Shown here: piece by piece, positions 40,479 through 40,662 of the stretch | Layout: the number at the start of each line of letters is the position of its first letter | Numbering within the stretch: position 1 is the stretch's first letter | DNA from: Lentisphaerota bacterium | GTDB taxonomy: Bacteria; Verrucomicrobiota; Kiritimatiellia; UBA8416; JAFGIZ01 | Reading direction: 5' to 3' | Assembly (NCBI GenBank): GCA_016929365.1 | Contig: JAFGIZ010000160.1 | Span: 1 to 40,662, forward strand | DNA length: 40,662 nucleotides | The notes under the pieces: model-generated | What the model was told of the DNA's origin: nothing | The model's input: the letters and a program-made list of their open reading frames with translations, nothing else | Database searches by the model: none | Position numbers and translations under genes: made by a program

Positions 40479-40662
40479 TGAAAGACCCGCCCCCTTCCAC
40501 GCGCAACCGTTATCGGCGATGTCCATACGGACTGCACCCGCCGCGCCAACGTTCCCGCTGGTCACGTTGTCACGTCGGCTGTCGCGCCATCGAAGCTCAG
40601 AGAGTGAGGAGGAAGCCGAAATGACATAGAGCAGATCGACAACTGAAACACTCTATCAGGAA

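Noticed and set aside
40606..40629. Two-codon open frame ATG ACA TAG after a strong GAGGAGG site
   Set aside because: Too short to call a gene and close to the window edge; it may be the start of a frameshifted gene but nothing downstream can be read.
36579..40662. Integron cassette array with attC sites
   Set aside because: Short accessory genes and hairpins raised the idea, but there are no RYYYAAC/GTTRRRY core pairs flanking the genes and the genes form strand-coherent operons.

Overview
The window looks like chromosome from a GC-rich, Gram-negative bacterium of the PVC group, most plausibly Kiritimatiellota or a close relative. This is inference, since no rRNA is present. The reasons are an outer-membrane LPS-assembly gene (lptD), a rod-shape cluster, an isolated type II-like pseudopilin, two formylglycine-type sulfatases, UroD-family and DUF4432 proteins, and AraC control. 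Very long reverse-frame open frames cover most real genes, as expected at this base composition. No tRNA, rRNA, CRISPR array or insertion sequence was seen.

Region 1 (1-6.7 kb) is core. It holds the tail of an unknown gene, a CDP-paratose/tyvelose-epimerase-like protein read leftward, and then rightward a family-2 glycosyltransferase, smc, and an inositol-monophosphatase-family gene coupled to smc. Region 2 (6.7-18.9 kb) is one leftward nine-gene block, mreB-mreC-mreD-mrdA-rodA-rng-lptD-polB-gspG, with start/stop overlaps or short gaps. It joins cell-shape synthesis, RNase G, LPS export, a family B DNA polymerase and a prepilin. A terminator followed by a promoter lies just upstream of mreB.

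Region 3 (19.4-35.6 kb) is carbohydrate metabolism. A GH112-type phosphorylase that appears to be exported is paired with an exported sulfatase. An AraC regulator diverges from a four-gene leftward operon (SDR, SDR, SGNH hydrolase, UroD-like). Next come an internally deleted UroD relic, a three-gene operon (DUF4432 aldose-epimerase-like, cupin, mannitol-dehydrogenase family), an operator-like sequence pair, a cytoplasmic sulfatase and an exported GH71-like glycosidase. The set suggests use of sulfated host or algal glycans.

Region 4 (35.8-40.7 kb) is accessory and stability/defence-like. It has a VapBC pair, a two-gene nucleotidyltransferase module whose transferase is internally shortened, and a compact five-gene leftward operon: AT-hook HTH protein, HNH endonuclease, 83-residue protein, RES toxin, Xre/MbcA-type antitoxin. 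Two intergenic tracts packed with inverted repeats flank that operon. The operon with its flanking hairpin tracts is the best candidate for an undescribed system.
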